DNA of 64,000 bases, taken from Nitrospirae bacterium JdFR-85 (lineage in GTDB: Bacteria > Nitrospirota > Thermodesulfovibrionia > Thermodesulfovibrionales > JdFR-85). The stretch's first letter is position 1; each line of letters starts with the position of its first letter. Shown one piece after another: positions 26,536 to 34,430 of this stretch. The stretch is from positions 1-64,000 of the forward strand of contig MTOU01000034.1 of NCBI GenBank assembly GCA_002011745.1. Reading direction: 5' to 3'. The notes below the pieces were generated by a model, which saw only the letters and a program-made list of their open reading frames with translations, was not told the origin of the DNA and ran no database searches. The position numbers were made by a program, and so were the translations under genes.

Positions 26536-27186
26536 CTACCTTAGGGTGTCCAGTATTGCACAGATGTTAGCAAATATCTCATCAATATTACCAACTCCAT
26601 TAACTCTTTTCAATATACCTTTTTTATCATAGTATTCGATAAGCGGGGCTGTTTGAGCCTCATACACTTCAAGCCTCTTACGGATTGTTTCTTCCTTATC
26701 GTCATCTCTCTGATACAGCTCTCCTCCACACTTATCACAGACTCCTTCCTGTTTTGGAGGATTATAGTATATATTGTACATCTGGCCACACTGCCGGCAT
26801 GTTCTCCTACCTGTAAGCCTCTTCATAAGGACATCAAAGTCTACATCCACACTTAAGGCCACCTGAAGTGGCACACCCATCTCTTCCAGTACCTTATCAA
26901 GGGTTTCTGCCTGGGAGGTGTTTCGGGGAAACCCATCCAGGATGAATCCTTTCTTACAGTCATCCTGGGCGAGTCTTTCTTTAACCAGTCCTATAACTAC
27001 AGAATCAGGTACAAGTTCGCCTTTATCCATATATTGTTTTGCCTCTTTACCAAGGGGGGTTCCATCTGCTACTGCTTTTCTCAGGATGTCTCCTGTGGAG
27101 ATCTGGGGGATGCCATACTTCTCGACCATCTTTTTCGCCTGCGTGCCCTTTCCAGCCCCAGGCGCACCCAGAAGTACTATTCTCAT
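26536..27186 (-). CDS. adk: adenylate kinase with zinc lid
   Basis: 216 residues. P-loop [13 protein letters not shown] near residues 7-19; the LID domain carries a four-cysteine zinc motif, CRQCGQ and CDKCGG (residues ~130-153). It converts AMP + ATP to 2 ADP. As first gene of the sat-apr-qmo operon it recycles the AMP released by APS reductase, which makes the energy cost of sulfate activation two phosphate bonds. GGAGG lies before the ATG and the promoter before it heads the cluster. Confidence 0.96.
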   Translation of the reverse strand: MRIVLLGAPGAGKGTQAKKMVEKYGIPQISTGDILRKAVADGTPLGKEAKQYMDKGELVPDSVVIGLVKERLAQDDCKKGFILDGFPRNTSQAETLDKVLEEMGVPLQVALSVDVDFDVLMKRLTGRRTCRQCGQMYNIYYNPPKQEGVCDKCGGELYQRDDDKEETIRKRLEVYEAQTAPLIEYYDKKGILKRVNGVGNIDEIFANICAILDTLR

Positions 27187-27232
27187 CTATAACCTCCTAT
27201 CACGGAATTTTGGCTTTTTAATGAGACGCAAT

Positions 27233-27262
27233 ATACTACATAAAGTTAAAATTATATTTCAA
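27233..27262 (-). promoter_or_regulatory. promoter of the adk-sat-apr operon
   Basis: On the minus strand TTGAAA (27262-27257), an 18-base spacer and TAGTAT (27238-27233) form a plausible sigma-70 promoter about 47 bases before the adk start. The region is very A/T-rich. Confidence 0.5.
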
Positions 27263-27300
27263 GAAAAAAATTAAAATTGAAATATAAGATTTTTTTATTA

Positions 27301-27987
27301 CTACAGAGACAGGAGAACCAGAAATGCTATGCCTTTGAAGAGCTCGATCCAGCCGGTAATTTTCAGTCTAACATTATATAGAAGAATTGAGAAAAGAAGG
27401 TTATCTATTAAGGGTAGGGAAGCGATTAAGGGAAATTCAAGAAGAGGATATAATGCCACAACCAGCAGGCAGTAGATACCCATAATCCATCTATACAGTG
27501 GCTGTTTTCTCAGGTGAACTCTTACTTTAAATACACTTGCTGCAAAAAAGAGCCAGACCCCCAGATAGGTCTCTATATTTAGGGCACCTGTAGCTTTATA
27601 CAGTACAAGTGTTGTGGGTAGACAGAGTACTCCAAATCCTACCAATTCAGTTGACAGATGGTGTTCACCATATCTGTAAAGCAGAAGTGCGTATGAAAGA
27701 GGGACCATTGCTAAGGGTAGAAGCCCCAGTATGTTTTTCCCAAAAACTACCACGAGAAGTATGATGGATATAAATATCTGTATCATAAAAGGCAGAAAGG
27801 AGTTCTTTTCACCCCTTTTTATCCATCCCACAAGGGATAATTTTGAGTTTACAAAGATCATAACTCCTAAAAACAGAGGGATACTTATCCATTCAAAGAC
27901 CCACCCTGCCTCTGACATTCCGGCAAGGAATGATAAGAATACCACAGTCCAGGAACCATACTCTTTCAGGATAAACCTTTTCAACAT
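27301..27987 (-). CDS. polytopic membrane protein, function unknown
   Basis: 228 residues with about seven predicted transmembrane helices and short loops. It starts MLKRFILKEYGSWTVVFLSF after AAGGAGAG. I do not recognise a family or catalytic motif. It is separated from adk by about 115 A/T-rich bases and has its own upstream region with an extended -10 box and a roughly 290-base leader. The neighbours (adk on one side, a ComEA-like gene on the other) give no clear hint. Confidence 0.75.
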   Translation of the reverse strand: MLKRFILKEYGSWTVVFLSFLAGMSEAGWVFEWISIPLFLGVMIFVNSKLSLVGWIKRGEKNSFLPFMIQIFISIILLVVVFGKNILGLLPLAMVPLSYALLLYRYGEHHLSTELVGFGVLCLPTTLVLYKATGALNIETYLGVWLFFAASVFKVRVHLRKQPLYRWIMGIYCLLVVALYPLLEFPLIASLPLIDNLLFSILLYNVRLKITGWIELFKGIAFLVLLSL

Positions 27988-28074
27988 GCGCTCTCCTTAG
28001 TGAATATCAATTCATACCTCTTTAAATTGACCTTATCCCATACACCTGTCACATAGACACTTATAAGGAAAAGA

Positions 28075-28225
28075 CACTATCGGGCTTTCAAATACCGTTG
28101 AAGTAAAAGAAGACCTCCTCAAACCTGATAGTGGATAGGACAATCTTTTTCTTTTCAATAATAAGCACATAAATCCTTATGTATAATCTCCTCTGGCTTT
28201 GAAAAAAGTCACAACCAGAGGAGAT
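28075..28225. other. gene-free stretch with two inverted repeats
   Basis: The 389-base gap 27988-28376 has no convincing gene. It holds a 10-bp stem (28075-28084 with 28124-28133, one G-T pair) and a perfect 11-bp stem ATCTCCTCTGG/CCAGAGGAGAT (28186-28196 with 28215-28225, 18-base loop). Divergent promoter-like boxes lie to the right. This may be a structured 5' leader of the membrane protein gene or a small RNA; I could not match it to a known RNA family. Confidence 0.4.
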
Positions 28226-28280
28226 CGTCTCTCAGAGTCTTTATCAGATTTTTACAGTCCTGTAGGTTTTAATATGGCTA

Positions 28281-28289
28281 ATTATACCA
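28281..28289 (-). promoter_or_regulatory. extended -10 promoter reading toward the membrane protein
   Basis: TGGTATAAT on the minus strand is a TGn extended -10 box with a perfect TATAAT hexamer. No good -35 is visible. A transcript from here would have a leader of about 290 bases containing both inverted repeats. Confidence 0.45.
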
Positions 28290-28302
28290 CACAATTAATC
28301 AG

Positions 28303-28331
28303 TTGTATTTTTCAATATATTATGATATACT
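28303..28331 (+). promoter_or_regulatory. sigma-70 promoter of the ComEA-like gene
   Basis: TTGTAT (28303-28308), a 17-base spacer and TATACT (28326-28331), about 45 bases before the ATG at 28377, which has AGGAGGG as ribosome-binding site. Confidence 0.6.
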
Positions 28332-28376
28332 TTTTAAACATTTTCTTTAAATATTCTTCACCAAGAGGAGGGAAAG

Positions 28377-28673
28377 ATGAGAAGAAGGTTTGTTGTGAGT
28401 CTGTATGTTGGTCTATTTTTAATCAGTCTTCTCCTTCAACCTTCTGACTCAGAAACGACAAAAAAGGATATCAATAGGGCTACAGTAGAAGAGCTGATGG
28501 CTATAAAGGGGATTGGAAGAAAGAGGGCAGAGTCTATTGTGAAGTATATAAGAAAGAAAGGTGGTATTAGTAGGATGGATGAACTCCTTCAACTAAGGGG
28601 TATTGGTGAGAAGACTCTAAATAGATTGAAGAGATTCTATGAGGTAAAAAGGGGTGATAATAGACAGCACTGA
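28377..28673 (+). CDS. ComEA-like helix-hairpin-helix protein
   Basis: 98 residues. An N-terminal signal or anchor (residues ~4-24) is followed by a tandem helix-hairpin-helix module: DINRATVEELMAIKGIGRKR and DELLQLRGIGEKTLNRLKRF. ComEA proteins bind incoming DNA in the periplasm during natural transformation, usually together with type IV pili. Short HhH proteins of this kind are common and not all serve in uptake. It lies upstream of the pilin genes but no comEC is in the window. The DNA-binding call is firm; a competence role is inference. Confidence 0.85.
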   Translation: MRRRFVVSLYVGLFLISLLLQPSDSETTKKDINRATVEELMAIKGIGRKRAESIVKYIRKKGGISRMDELLQLRGIGEKTLNRLKRFYEVKRGDNRQH

Positions 28674-28771
28674 TATATTTTTTTGACATTTTACGACAGG
28701 AGATGCCAAATATTGTCAGAATGCTGCCATATATTTTTGAGTTTGTACAGAGAATCCTATGTTTTTAGTTC

Positions 28772-28787
28772 TGGCATGAAAAATGCT
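28772..28787 (+). promoter_or_regulatory. sigma-54 promoter of the short pilin gene
   Basis: TGGCATGAAAAATGCT has the invariant GG and GC with 10 bases between them, close to TGGCACG-N4-TTGCW. It is 122 bases before the pilin start. RpoN- and PilR-dependent pilA promoters are well known (Pseudomonas, Geobacter), and PilS/PilR are encoded at 46-49 kb. Confidence 0.78.
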
Positions 28788-28859
28788 ATATCTTAAAACA
28801 AAAGAAAATATAAAACACAGCAAAGGGGGTGAGAAAAGGGAATTTAAAGCAAGGAAGAA

Positions 28860-28876
28860 GAGCAGTTTTACTGCTC
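28860..28876 (+). other. hairpin in the pilin mRNA leader
   Basis: GAGCAG (28860-28865) and CTGCTC (28871-28876) with a 5-base loop, in the long leader between the sigma-54 promoter and the pilin ribosome-binding site. It may stabilise an abundant pilin mRNA. Confidence 0.45.
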
Positions 28877-28909
28877 AGTGAAATTTAGTCAGGGAAAGGA
28901 GGAGCAAGC

Positions 28910-29131
28910 ATGCTTCAGAAGATAAGAGAGAGAATGGATAAGAAAGGTTTTACGTTGATTGAGCTGCTGGTAGTGGTAGCGATTATTGCGATCCTGGCGG
29001 CAATTGCAATCCCTCAGTTTGCAAAGTATAGGGTGAAGGCATACAACTCTGCTGCTGAGAGTGACCTGAGGAACCTGAAGACGAATCTCGAGTCTTACTA
29101 TGCAGACAATCAGGAGTATCCTGATCTGTAA
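28910..29131 (+). CDS. pilA: short type IVa pilin of the Geobacter PilA-N type
   Basis: 73 residues, about 60 after processing at KKG|FTLIELL. It consists of little more than the conserved N-terminal pilin helix. The mature chain has aromatics at F1, F24, Y27, Y32, Y50, Y51 and Y57. From memory, Geobacter sulfurreducens PilA has them at F1, F24, Y27, Y32, F51 and Y57, so the pattern is kept with one extra Tyr. The long leader starting MLQKIRER also resembles the Geobacter one; a second start (ATG at 28937) could give a shorter leader. It has AGGAGGAG, a sigma-54 promoter, and is followed by a PilA-C-like gene. Whether the filament conducts is not shown. Confidence 0.92.
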   Translation: MLQKIRERMDKKGFTLIELLVVVAIIAILAAIAIPQFAKYRVKAYNSAAESDLRNLKTNLESYYADNQEYPDL

Positions 29132-29184
29132 TACTTGAGGATATAATTTGAAAAACAAATTAACAAAACTAAAAGGGGGTTAAA

Positions 29185-29523
29185 ATGAAAAAGGTAGTAA
29201 TGCTATTGATTATATTAACCTTTGTGTTTGTTGCAGGAGCAGTTTATGCAGTTACAGAATGTACCAATGGATGTACCGGTATCGAGGATTACCGTGCCTC
29301 TAAGAATGTGAAGGTGTTTGTGGAGGTAAGTACTGGATTAGACACCTATGCTGCAGTTTCTGGTCATAAAAATGGTGACAGGATGTTTGCTGGTGGTTCC
29401 TCTTCACCCAAGATCTACTATAAGAGTAAAGACACAGGGACTGATGTAACCAGTGGTGATTGTCCAGATGCTCCAGCAACTACTACAGACACCTCTGTAT
29501 TTAGTGGATGGTCAGAACTATAA
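29185..29523 (+). CDS. secreted partner of the short pilin (PilA-C/Spc-like)
   Basis: 112 residues. It has a Sec signal peptide (MKKVVMLLIILTFVFVAGAVYA, about 22 residues, written here only as an indication of its end at AVYA). The rest is a small globular domain with CTNGCTG near the mature N-terminus and SGHKNGDRMFA followed by IYYKSKDTG. That layout resembles the C-terminal half of a normal type IV pilin. In Geobacter the pilin is split into PilA-N and a separately encoded PilA-C (Spc), and this gene occupies the same position with the same domain type. It is likely co-transcribed with the pilin (53-base gap, GGGGG ribosome-binding site) and is followed by a terminator. Confidence 0.75.
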   Translation: MKKVVMLLIILTFVFVAGAVYAVTECTNGCTGIEDYRASKNVKVFVEVSTGLDTYAAVSGHKNGDRMFAGGSSSPKIYYKSKDTGTDVTSGDCPDAPATTTDTSVFSGWSEL

Positions 29524-29556
29524 AACACAAGAACAAGATATAATAATACAGTAGGG

Positions 29557-29580
29557 AAGGGGCGACAGCCCCTTTTCTTT
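29557..29580 (+). terminator. intrinsic terminator after the split pilin pair
   Basis: AAGGGGC (29557-29563), a GACA loop and GCCCCTT (29568-29574), then TTCTTT. It lies only 16 bases before the next pilin start, so that gene is read either by read-through or from a promoter inside this element. Confidence 0.85.
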
Positions 29581-29595
29581 ATCTTATCTTAAAAA

Positions 29596-29793
29596 ATGAG
29601 ACAAGAAGGGTTTACCCTTATAGAACTGATGATTGTGGTGGCAATTTTGGCGATTCTCGCTGCTGTATCAATTCCTCTTTTTAGGAGTTATATAAAGAAG
29701 GCTGATAATGCCTCAGCTATAAGTGATTTGAGAAATATAAGAACTTTAATGGAGTCCTACTATGCTGATAACAAAGAGTATCCACCACTCTAA
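29596..29793 (+). CDS. second short type IVa pilin
   Basis: 65 residues, about 60 after processing at EG|FTLIELM. It is clearly paralogous to the pilin at 28910, sharing the SYYADN.EYP end. Aromatics are F1, F24, Y27, Y50, Y51 and Y57, so Y32 is replaced by Asp. Helix-breaking and charged positions are kept, so it looks functional. No Shine-Dalgarno is visible and a terminator ends just upstream, suggesting lower or conditional expression. It could be a minor subunit or an alternative pilin. Confidence 0.85.
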   Translation: MRQEGFTLIELMIVVAILAILAAVSIPLFRSYIKKADNASAISDLRNIRTLMESYYADNKEYPPL

Positions 29794-29800
29794 TTAATGA

Positions 29801-31546
29801 ATGAAAGAATTAGGCATCTCAGAGAAGACTCAAGTATTATTTATCATCTTTATTTCACTGGGCATATATTATCCAGTAATATATGCTGAAATTCTCTCGA
29901 TAGATGATTTTCCTTTGATAAATTACCTTATAAACGTTCAGCATGTAAATCTGAAATCCCTCTTCTTTCCAGAAGAAGTAGGAAGTTATTATAGACCTCT
30001 ACTTTATCTAACTTTTCTTTTTGATGGTAAATTTTTTGGAGCACATCAGTCATTTATGCATCTGCATAATCTCTTAATCCATACATCTTCAGCTATTCTG
30101 GTTTTTTTTCTATCAAGGGAGGCCCTCAAATTTTTTAATATACACATCCATGAGTATTTCCCATTTTTTGTCTCTCTTATGTTTACATTACATCCTATCA
30201 ATGCTGAACCTGTATGCTGGATTTCTGGCAGAACTGACCTGTTAGCAGGATTTTTTGTCTTTCTTTCTTTAGTAATAATTCTAAAAAAAGGCTTTAAAAG
30301 TTATACCTGGACTACTGTAGCATCTTTTTTTTATCTTTTGGGTCTGTTATCTAAGGAGGTTGCCATCGGAATGGTACCAGTAGTGGTCTTTATTATTCTC
30401 TCCAAAAAAGAAGACTTTCATATTAGAAATAAACTCTTTTTGTTGTTTATCTTCATTATGGTAACACTTTTTTATTTTTATATGAGGAGTGGATTTGACT
30501 TAGCCCATGATTCAGGTTTAAAGAATATCGCACATATAAGTAAGAGAGATGTTCCTATATTAATTCAGCTCAGGGGGGTAATGAAGGCAATGGGATTCTA
30601 TTTTAAAAAGGTATTTATTCCTTATCCATTAAGTTTTGCTATTACCGAAATCTCTACCTATGTATATCTACCTGTAGGAATCATGGTTACCCTATTGGGT
30701 ATGGTATTGATTGTACGTCGAATTTCATTTGTTTCATTCTGGGTATTATTTATCATTTCTTTCTATTTACCCGCCGTCCCTTTAGTTTTAGCAAAAATTA
30801 CCTGGACTCCTCTTGCTGAAAGATATCTTTATGTAAGTAGTCTGGGAGCCTCAATTTTAACTGTCTTAGTAATAAGTAAGGTGTTTAAAGAAAAGGTATA
30901 TATGGTCTTAATAGTAATGCTTCTTGTAGTTTTTGGAATTACTACTTATAACAGGGTCCATGTATGGCAGACCAATCTTTCGCTTTTTGAGGATACTGTC
31001 AAAAAGAATCCCAATTTTGCACCTATTCGTAACGAGTATGCAGTAGCCCTTTTTAAGAAAGGAAGGAAAGAAGAAGCTATGAGACAACTTTCAATTGCTA
31101 TTAAGCTTGCAAAAGGGACTCCTTATATCCTTCCTGAGCTCAACAAGGCGATTCTTGAAGGTCAGTCCAGGGATGAACTGAAGGTTTTGAAGGAATCTCT
31201 GGGTAGAAAGGATATAAAGCCACGACTTAAAGTGCAGTTATTAGAAAGGATAATTTCTATTTATCAAAAGAAACTGATCTCCAAAGAAGAGGTGATTGAT
31301 AGAAAACAGAGACAGGAAATTTATGAAAATCTTATCAGCTATTATACGGAATTATACAGACTTACCCAGAAGGGTTTTTATCAGTATCGTCTTGGTCAAC
31401 TTTATCTTACCCTTGGTGATAAAAGACGGGCACTTGAGAGCTTTAAAGAAGCTATAAGAAGCTCGCCCAATGAATACTTCTCACCAGCAGCAAGGAAGCT
31501 GATAAACCATCTCCAGCTTGAAATAGAAAGAGAAAAGATACATTAG
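29801..31546 (+). CDS. membrane GT-C-like glycosyltransferase with C-terminal TPRs
   Basis: 581 residues. About ten to eleven transmembrane helices occupy residues ~10-385. An acidic pair in the first outer loop (SIDDFPLI, near residue 34) and an HxxN pattern are typical for GT-C enzymes that use lipid-linked sugars. The C-terminal ~190 residues hold tetratricopeptide repeats (NEYAVALFKKGRKEEAM; LGQLYLTLGDKRRALESFKEAI). Such membrane-TPR proteins often lie near pilin genes, and O-glycosylation of the pilins is a reasonable guess. It starts 7 bases after the second pilin with only a weak ribosome-binding site. Substrate and donor are unknown. Confidence 0.7.
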   Translation: MKELGISEKTQVLFIIFISLGIYYPVIYAEILSIDDFPLINYLINVQHVNLKSLFFPEEVGSYYRPLLYLTFLFDGKFFGAHQSFMHLHNLLIHTSSAILVFFLSREALKFFNIHIHEYFPFFVSLMFTLHPINAEPVCWISGRTDLLAGFFVFLSLVIILKKGFKSYTWTTVASFFYLLGLLSKEVAIGMVPVVVFIILSKKEDFHIRNKLFLLFIFIMVTLFYFYMRSGFDLAHDSGLKNIAHISKRDVPILIQLRGVMKAMGFYFKKVFIPYPLSFAITEISTYVYLPVGIMVTLLGMVLIVRRISFVSFWVLFIISFYLPAVPLVLAKITWTPLAERYLYVSSLGASILTVLVISKVFKEKVYMVLIVMLLVVFGITTYNRVHVWQTNLSLFEDTVKKNPNFAPIRNEYAVALFKKGRKEEAMRQLSIAIKLAKGTPYILPELNKAILEGQSRDELKVLKESLGRKDIKPRLKVQLLERIISIYQKKLISKEEVIDRKQRQEIYENLISYYTELYRLTQKGFYQYRLGQLYLTLGDKRRALESFKEAIRSSPNEYFSPAARKLINHLQLEIEREKIH

Positions 31547-31620
31547 CCTATTTTTAATTCTCTTTGATTCAAAGTTGAGGTATTATAACCACAATTTTTG
31601 TTTCCCTATTTCAAAGTTTA

Positions 31621-31629
31621 TGATATAAT
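31621..31629 (+). promoter_or_regulatory. extended -10 promoter of trkA, apparently leaderless
   Basis: TGATATAAT is a TGn extended -10 with perfect TATAAT (31624-31629). The trkA ATG is 9 bases further on and no Shine-Dalgarno is present, so the mRNA should begin within two or three bases of the start codon. Confidence 0.65.
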
Positions 31630-31638
31630 CATAGTCTT

Positions 31639-32985
31639 ATGAGGATAATTATAATCGGAGCAGGTGAGGTAGGCTACCATCTTGCCAGATTCCTCTCAAG
31701 AGAGAAGGATGTTGAGGTGGTTGTAGTGGATACGGACAGCCAGAAACTCAAGAGGATCAATGAAGAGATGGATATTGCAGTAGTGGAAGGGGAGGGTGGT
31801 TCTCCTGAGGTTCTGAAAGAGGCAGGGGCTGATATGGCAGATATCCTGCTGGCAGTAACCAATAGTGATGAGACCAACATGATCGCCTGCCTTGTGGCAA
31901 AGGCACTTTTTAATATAAAGAGAAAGATTGCAAGAATCCGGAATCATGAATACTATACAAACAATGTTCTGCTGGCACCTCAAAACTTAGATATCAATCC
32001 TGCAATAAACCCTGAACTGGAGAGTGCAAAGGCAATTTTAAGGATTATTGATGCCCCCTTTGCATATGATGTTGAGGAGTTCGAGAATGGTCAGATACAG
32101 GTGCTGGGATTCAAGGTGGAAGAAGACTCAATTATAGCAGGCAAGAGCCTTATGGAATTCAGAGAAAAGATAAAAGAGAATCTTCTTATCGGAATAATTC
32201 AACGGCAAGAGAAGGCCATTATACCCAGAGGAAAAGACAGGGTTTATCCTGGAGACATTATCTATCTACCTGTGCACAAAGAGGATGTATCTAGGCTTGC
32301 CTCAATTCTTACTAAAGGCCCAAGACATGTAAAGAAGCTGATGATTGTAGGTGGAGGAAGAATCGGCTTTATGGTGGCCTCTGAGCTTGAAGGCAAGGAT
32401 ATTACTGTTAAGATAATTGAGAAGAGCCCAGAAAGGTGTAAATATCTGAGTAGAAGACTGAAGAATGCGATTGTTCTTCATGGGGATGGTTCAGACAGAA
32501 CTCTTCTTGAAGAGGAGAATATACAGGATATGGACATGTTTGCAGCCCTTAGTAATAACGAAGAGCTGAATATTATGTCCTCTCTTCTTGCCAAGAGGCT
32601 GGGTGTGAAGAAAGTGATAACCCTTGTGAACAGAACTGATTATATAAATCTTGCCAACAACCTTGGCATAGAGGTGGTTATAAGTCCGAGATTGATTACT
32701 GCAAGCAGAATACTCCGCTATGTGAGAAGGGGTGATATACTCAGTCTCACTGCGATTGCAGAAGATATGGCTGAGATTATAGAGGCAAAGGTTGGTAAGA
32801 CCTCTAAATTTCTTAATAAACCCCTCAGGAAATCACATCTCCCTAAGACGGCCCTGGTTGGGGCTATAGTAAGAGGAACAGAGGTTATTATACCTGGTGG
32901 TGACGATTATATAAAAGAGGATGATAGGCTAATCATATTCACTCTAAGGGAAGCGATAAAACAGGTTGAAGAGTTTCTTGTATGA
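31639..32985 (+). CDS. trkA: Trk potassium uptake regulatory subunit TrkA
   Basis: 448 residues with two RCK repeats. Each has a Rossmann nucleotide-binding motif (IIGAGEVGYHLAR at 4-16; IVGGGRIGFMVASEL near 236-250) followed by a TrkA-C domain. It binds NAD(H)/ATP and gates the TrkH channel. Its stop overlaps the trkH start by 4 bases (ATGA), so the two are translationally coupled. Double-length TrkA of this kind is the usual bacterial form. Confidence 0.95.
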   Translation: MRIIIIGAGEVGYHLARFLSREKDVEVVVVDTDSQKLKRINEEMDIAVVEGEGGSPEVLKEAGADMADILLAVTNSDETNMIACLVAKALFNIKRKIARIRNHEYYTNNVLLAPQNLDINPAINPELESAKAILRIIDAPFAYDVEEFENGQIQVLGFKVEEDSIIAGKSLMEFREKIKENLLIGIIQRQEKAIIPRGKDRVYPGDIIYLPVHKEDVSRLASILTKGPRHVKKLMIVGGGRIGFMVASELEGKDITVKIIEKSPERCKYLSRRLKNAIVLHGDGSDRTLLEEENIQDMDMFAALSNNEELNIMSSLLAKRLGVKKVITLVNRTDYINLANNLGIEVVISPRLITASRILRYVRRGDILSLTAIAEDMAEIIEAKVGKTSKFLNKPLRKSHLPKTALVGAIVRGTEVIIPGGDDYIKEDDRLIIFTLREAIKQVEEFLV

Positions 32986-34430
32986 GATACGGGAGTGTAC
33001 TGAATCTTATAAGTGTGGTTATTCTGATTATCTCTTTCTTTTTACTCCTTTCTACTTTCGTTGCCCTATACTACAGAGGTGATGATTTTTATCCTCTATT
33101 TTATTCTTTTCTTATAACCGTACTGTCAGGGGGACTTCTCTATCTACTCACAAGAAAATCCAAAAGGGAAGATCTAAGACATCGAGAAGGGTTTCTTACG
33201 GTTACATTGAGCTGGATCACGGTTGCCTTTTTTGGTTCTATTCCATATCTGCTTGCTGATACTTTTGGTAGTTTTACAGATGCCTATTTTGAATCAATGG
33301 CAGGCTTCACCACCACAGGTGCATCTGTTATGACTGATATTGAGTCTAATCCTAAGGGAATTCTCTTCTGGCGGTCTCTTACACAGTGGCTTGGAGGGAT
33401 GGGGATTGTGCTTTTTTCTCTTGCAGTTATGCCCCTGATAGGGGGTGGAAGTGTTCAGCTCTTTAAGGCAGAGGTGCCTGAGATCACAGTGGAGAAACTG
33501 AGGCCGAGACTGATGGATACAGCTAAATCTTTGTGGTATATATATACAATCCTTACGGCAGTTGCTGCATTGCTGTATCTTCTCGGAGGCATGTCTCTGT
33601 TTGACAGCATCTGTCATGCCTTTACCACTCTTGCAACAGGGGGATTCTCTACAAAAAACCAGAGTATAGCATACTTTGGAAGTACCTATATTGATGCGGT
33701 TGCCACTGTATTTATGTTTCTTGCAGGAATTAACTATACCCTCTATTTTTATGCCTTTAAAGGGAATTTTTCGAGATTTCTCCGTAGCGATGAATTCAGA
33801 TTCTACATCTGGGTGAGTGTGGCTGCTGTTGCGCTTGTAACAGTTAATCTCTGGGGGCGTCAGTACAGCTCTGTTTTGGAGGCACTTAGGTATGCATCTT
33901 TTCAGGTGATATCAATTATGACCACCACTGGATATGCCACCAGCAACTATGTCCAGTGGTCATATTTTGCTCAGATACTGCTTGTTATAATGATGTTTTT
34001 TGGTGGGATGATAGGCTCTACAGGGGGAGGTATGAAACAGGTGAGGGTGCTTCTGATACTCAGGCAGATATACAGGGAATTGTATCAGCTTATTCATCCA
34101 AGGGCAGTGACAGTGCTCAGACTGGATAACAGACATGTACCGAAGGAGATACTCGGAAACATTTGGGGTTTTGTGTTTCTCTTTATAATCATCTGGGCAG
34201 GGGGCACACTGCTGCTGGGGTTGCTCGGATTAGATATTGTTACATCAGCTTCAGCAGTCGCCTCTGCCCTTTGTAATGTAGGACCTGCTCTTGGGACTGT
34301 TGGCCCTGCTGATAATTATCAAGGGATACCTCTGCTCGGTAAATGGGTGTTAATATTCTGTATGCTTACAGGCAGGTTAGAGGTATATACAGTGATCCTG
34401 TTGCTTGTTCCCCATTTCTGGAAAAAATAA
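32982..34430 (+). CDS. trkH: Trk potassium uptake channel TrkH
   Basis: 482 residues, with about ten to twelve helices and pore loops including FTTTGASV (near 105), FTTLATGGFSTKN (near 215) and IMTTTGYATSNY (near 310), each with the selectivity-filter Gly typical of TrkH/KtrB. It imports K+ with TrkA. Potassium supply also matters for the K+-dependent pyrophosphatase encoded at 15-17 kb, though a functional link is only inferred. Confidence 0.95.
   Translation: MRYGSVLNLISVVILIISFFLLLSTFVALYYRGDDFYPLFYSFLITVLSGGLLYLLTRKSKREDLRHREGFLTVTLSWITVAFFGSIPYLLADTFGSFTDAYFESMAGFTTTGASVMTDIESNPKGILFWRSLTQWLGGMGIVLFSLAVMPLIGGGSVQLFKAEVPEITVEKLRPRLMDTAKSLWYIYTILTAVAALLYLLGGMSLFDSICHAFTTLATGGFSTKNQSIAYFGSTYIDAVATVFMFLAGINYTLYFYAFKGNFSRFLRSDEFRFYIWVSVAAVALVTVNLWGRQYSSVLEALRYASFQVISIMTTTGYATSNYVQWSYFAQILLVIMMFFGGMIGSTGGGMKQVRVLLILRQIYRELYQLIHPRAVTVLRLDNRHVPKEILGNIWGFVFLFIIIWAGGTLLLGLLGLDIVTSASAVASALCNVGPALGTVGPADNYQGIPLLGKWVLIFCMLTGRLEVYTVILLLVPHFWKK

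Noticed and set aside
27988-28376. 6S RNA or other known small RNA
   Set aside because: There are stems, but no closed single long imperfect hairpin with a central bubble and no other family signature.
28910-29131. Claim that these pili conduct electrons
   Set aside because: Aromatic positions match, but conduction by such pilins is disputed and Geobacter nanowires solved by cryo-EM are cytochromes; the sequence cannot decide.
29596-29793. Second short pilin as a truncated pseudogene
   Set aside because: It is the same length as the Geobacter-type pilin at 28910, keeps Glu5 and the aromatic C-terminus, and has no internal stop, so it is likely intact.
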